Assembly: GCF_003850045.1 (NCBI RefSeq) | Contig: NZ_RQJX01000006.1 | Span: 1-64,000, forward strand | Source: Aeromicrobium camelliae | GTDB lineage: Bacteria > Actinomycetota > Actinomycetes > Propionibacteriales > Nocardioidaceae | Length of the DNA: 64,000 nt | Direction of reading: 5' to 3' | Shown here: positions 63,455 to 64,000 of the stretch, piece by piece | How positions within the stretch are numbered: position 1 is the stretch's first letter | Layout of the letters: each line of letters opens with the position of its first letter | The notes under the pieces: model-generated | The model's database searches: none | Seen by the model: the letters and a program-made list of their open reading frames with translations, nothing else | What the model was told of the DNA's origin: nothing | Translations under genes and position numbers: made by a program

Positions 63455-63901
63455 GTGAACGCCGAGCATCGCGAACGCCTCACCGCCCCGCTCCCCTGGT
63501 GGCTCGTCGCCGTGGGCGCGGGCGCCTTCACCGGATGGCTGGTCCGTGTCGCGACGACCTTCGAGATCGGCCTCGTCGTCGCCGTGGTCACGGCTGCGGC
63601 CGCCGTGACGGTCGTCGCCGCCTACGGAGCCGCGACCGTGCAGGCGTCGGACGAGGGCCTTCGCGCGGGCCGCGCCTGGCTCGACCGTGCGCACCTGGGG
63701 ACGGTCGAGCCGCTCGACGCTGAGGGCTGGTCACGGGCCTTCGGCGAGGACGGCGACCTCCGAGCGTTCACCTTCACCCGCCCGTACATCCGGACCGGCG
63801 TCCGCGTGACCCTCGAGGACCCGGCCGACCCCACGCCGTTCTGGCTCGTCTCGACGCGCTTTCCCGCCTCAGTCGCCCGGGCCCTCGGCCACGGCGACTG
63901 A
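63455..63901 (+). CDS. DUF3093 membrane-anchored protein
   Basis: 148 residues. Two hydrophobic helices (about residues 14-31 and 38-61) followed by a soluble domain ending [18 protein letters not shown], the DUF3093 signature. Equivalent to Rv2698, divergent from dut. Function unknown. GTG start, no Shine-Dalgarno; CACAGT lies 6 nt upstream. Confidence 0.87.
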   Translation: MNAEHRERLTAPLPWWLVAVGAGAFTGWLVRVATTFEIGLVVAVVTAAAAVTVVAAYGAATVQASDEGLRAGRAWLDRAHLGTVEPLDAEGWSRAFGEDGDLRAFTFTRPYIRTGVRVTLEDPADPTPFWLVSTRFPASVARALGHGD

Positions 63902-63956
63902 CGCCGACCCGCGACCTGCGCCACAATGGTCCTGACCGTCACCGACAGGAGGACCC

Positions 63957-64000
63957 GTGGCCAAGCGCAAGAGCACGCCAGACGCCAGCACGACCAGCGG
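63957..64000 (+). CDS. 5' end of an unidentified gene, cut by the window edge
   Basis: A GTG with a strong AGGAGG about 5 nt upstream opens a frame reading MAKRKSTPDASTTSG up to the edge. The Lys/Ser/Thr-rich start does not identify a family. Genes near this locus in relatives include DUF4193, inositol monophosphatase and polyphosphate glucokinase. Confidence 0.6.
   Translation, partial: MAKRKSTPDASTTS

Overview
The window is gene-dense, high-GC DNA with strong G/C third-position bias. The order suf - ctaA/ctaB - tkt/tal/zwf/opcA/pgl - tpi/pgk/gap - whiA/yvcK/rapZ/uvrC, together with RbpA, a MEP-pathway dxs and the block trmA-like - APC permease - ceoB/ceoC - DUF3159 - OB-fold - DUF3710 - dut - DUF3093, is core actinobacterial. 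It parallels the Mycobacterium tuberculosis neighbourhoods Rv1420-Rv1466, Rv1633-Rv1638, Rv0238-Rv0243 and Rv2682c-Rv2698. A Propionibacteriales/Nocardioidaceae-type chromosome is my best guess for the host. I see no rRNA, tRNA, CRISPR array, IS element or prophage. The left-edge HNH fragment is the only obviously foreign-looking gene. No stretch over 300 bases lacks a gene.

Layout. (1) 2-268: 3' end of a DUF222/HNH (13E12-type) gene. (2) 270-6724, minus: translationally coupled sufR-sufB-sufD-Rieske-sufC-sufS-sufU-sufT, the SUF iron-sulfur assembly operon. (3) 6823-9330: LigD-type polymerase and LigC-type DNA ligase, convergent, plus a small membrane protein. (4) 9406-13748: an ABC exporter followed by ctaA (heme A synthase), a GNAT enzyme, a membrane protein and ctaB (heme O synthase). 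(5) 13820-21783: tkt-tal-pgi-zwf-opcA-pgl, a complete hexose-phosphate/pentose-phosphate operon, followed by a DUF2243 gene and a broken ctaG. (6) 22908-34257, minus: uvrA-uvrC-rapZ-yvcK-whiA, gap-pgk-tpiA and secG-rbpA. (7) 34356-43216: MBL hydrolase, P450, APC permease, TerC behind a yybP-ykoY-like riboswitch, uvrB, TetR and a thiolase. (8) 43337-50782: fabG4/htdX-like fatty-acid genes, thioesterase, PAC2 protein, dxs, SMP-30-like protein and flavin reductase. (9) 50874-56590: aconitase and a large zinc-ribbon membrane protein. (10) 56606-64000: RNA methyltransferase, APC/KimA-like permease, paired RCK (TrkA/Ceo) subunits and small conserved genes around dut.

The regulatory DNA is the most informative part. 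Many starts sit 5-8 nt downstream of a TANNNT hexamer, the leaderless actinobacterial arrangement, and this settles several start codons. The suf promoter carries an exact match to the mycobacterial SufR operator (ACACT-N5-TGTGA) and a DtxR/IdeR-like iron box. Nearly the same 24-bp block (22/24) lies upstream of aconitase 47 kb away, placing an iron-sulfur assembly operon and an iron-sulfur enzyme under what looks like one iron-linked control. uvrA and uvrB both carry the LexA-independent RecA-NDp/PafBC-type promoter (TTGTCRGTG-N8-TANNNT). terC has a probable Mn2+ riboswitch whose P1 strand can instead pair with the Shine-Dalgarno. I found no clearly new defence or mobile system. The most novel-looking items are the promoter block shared by suf and acn, the duplicated-zinc-ribbon membrane protein, the KimA-like permease paired with two RCK proteins, and a large palindrome filling the MBL-P450 gap.
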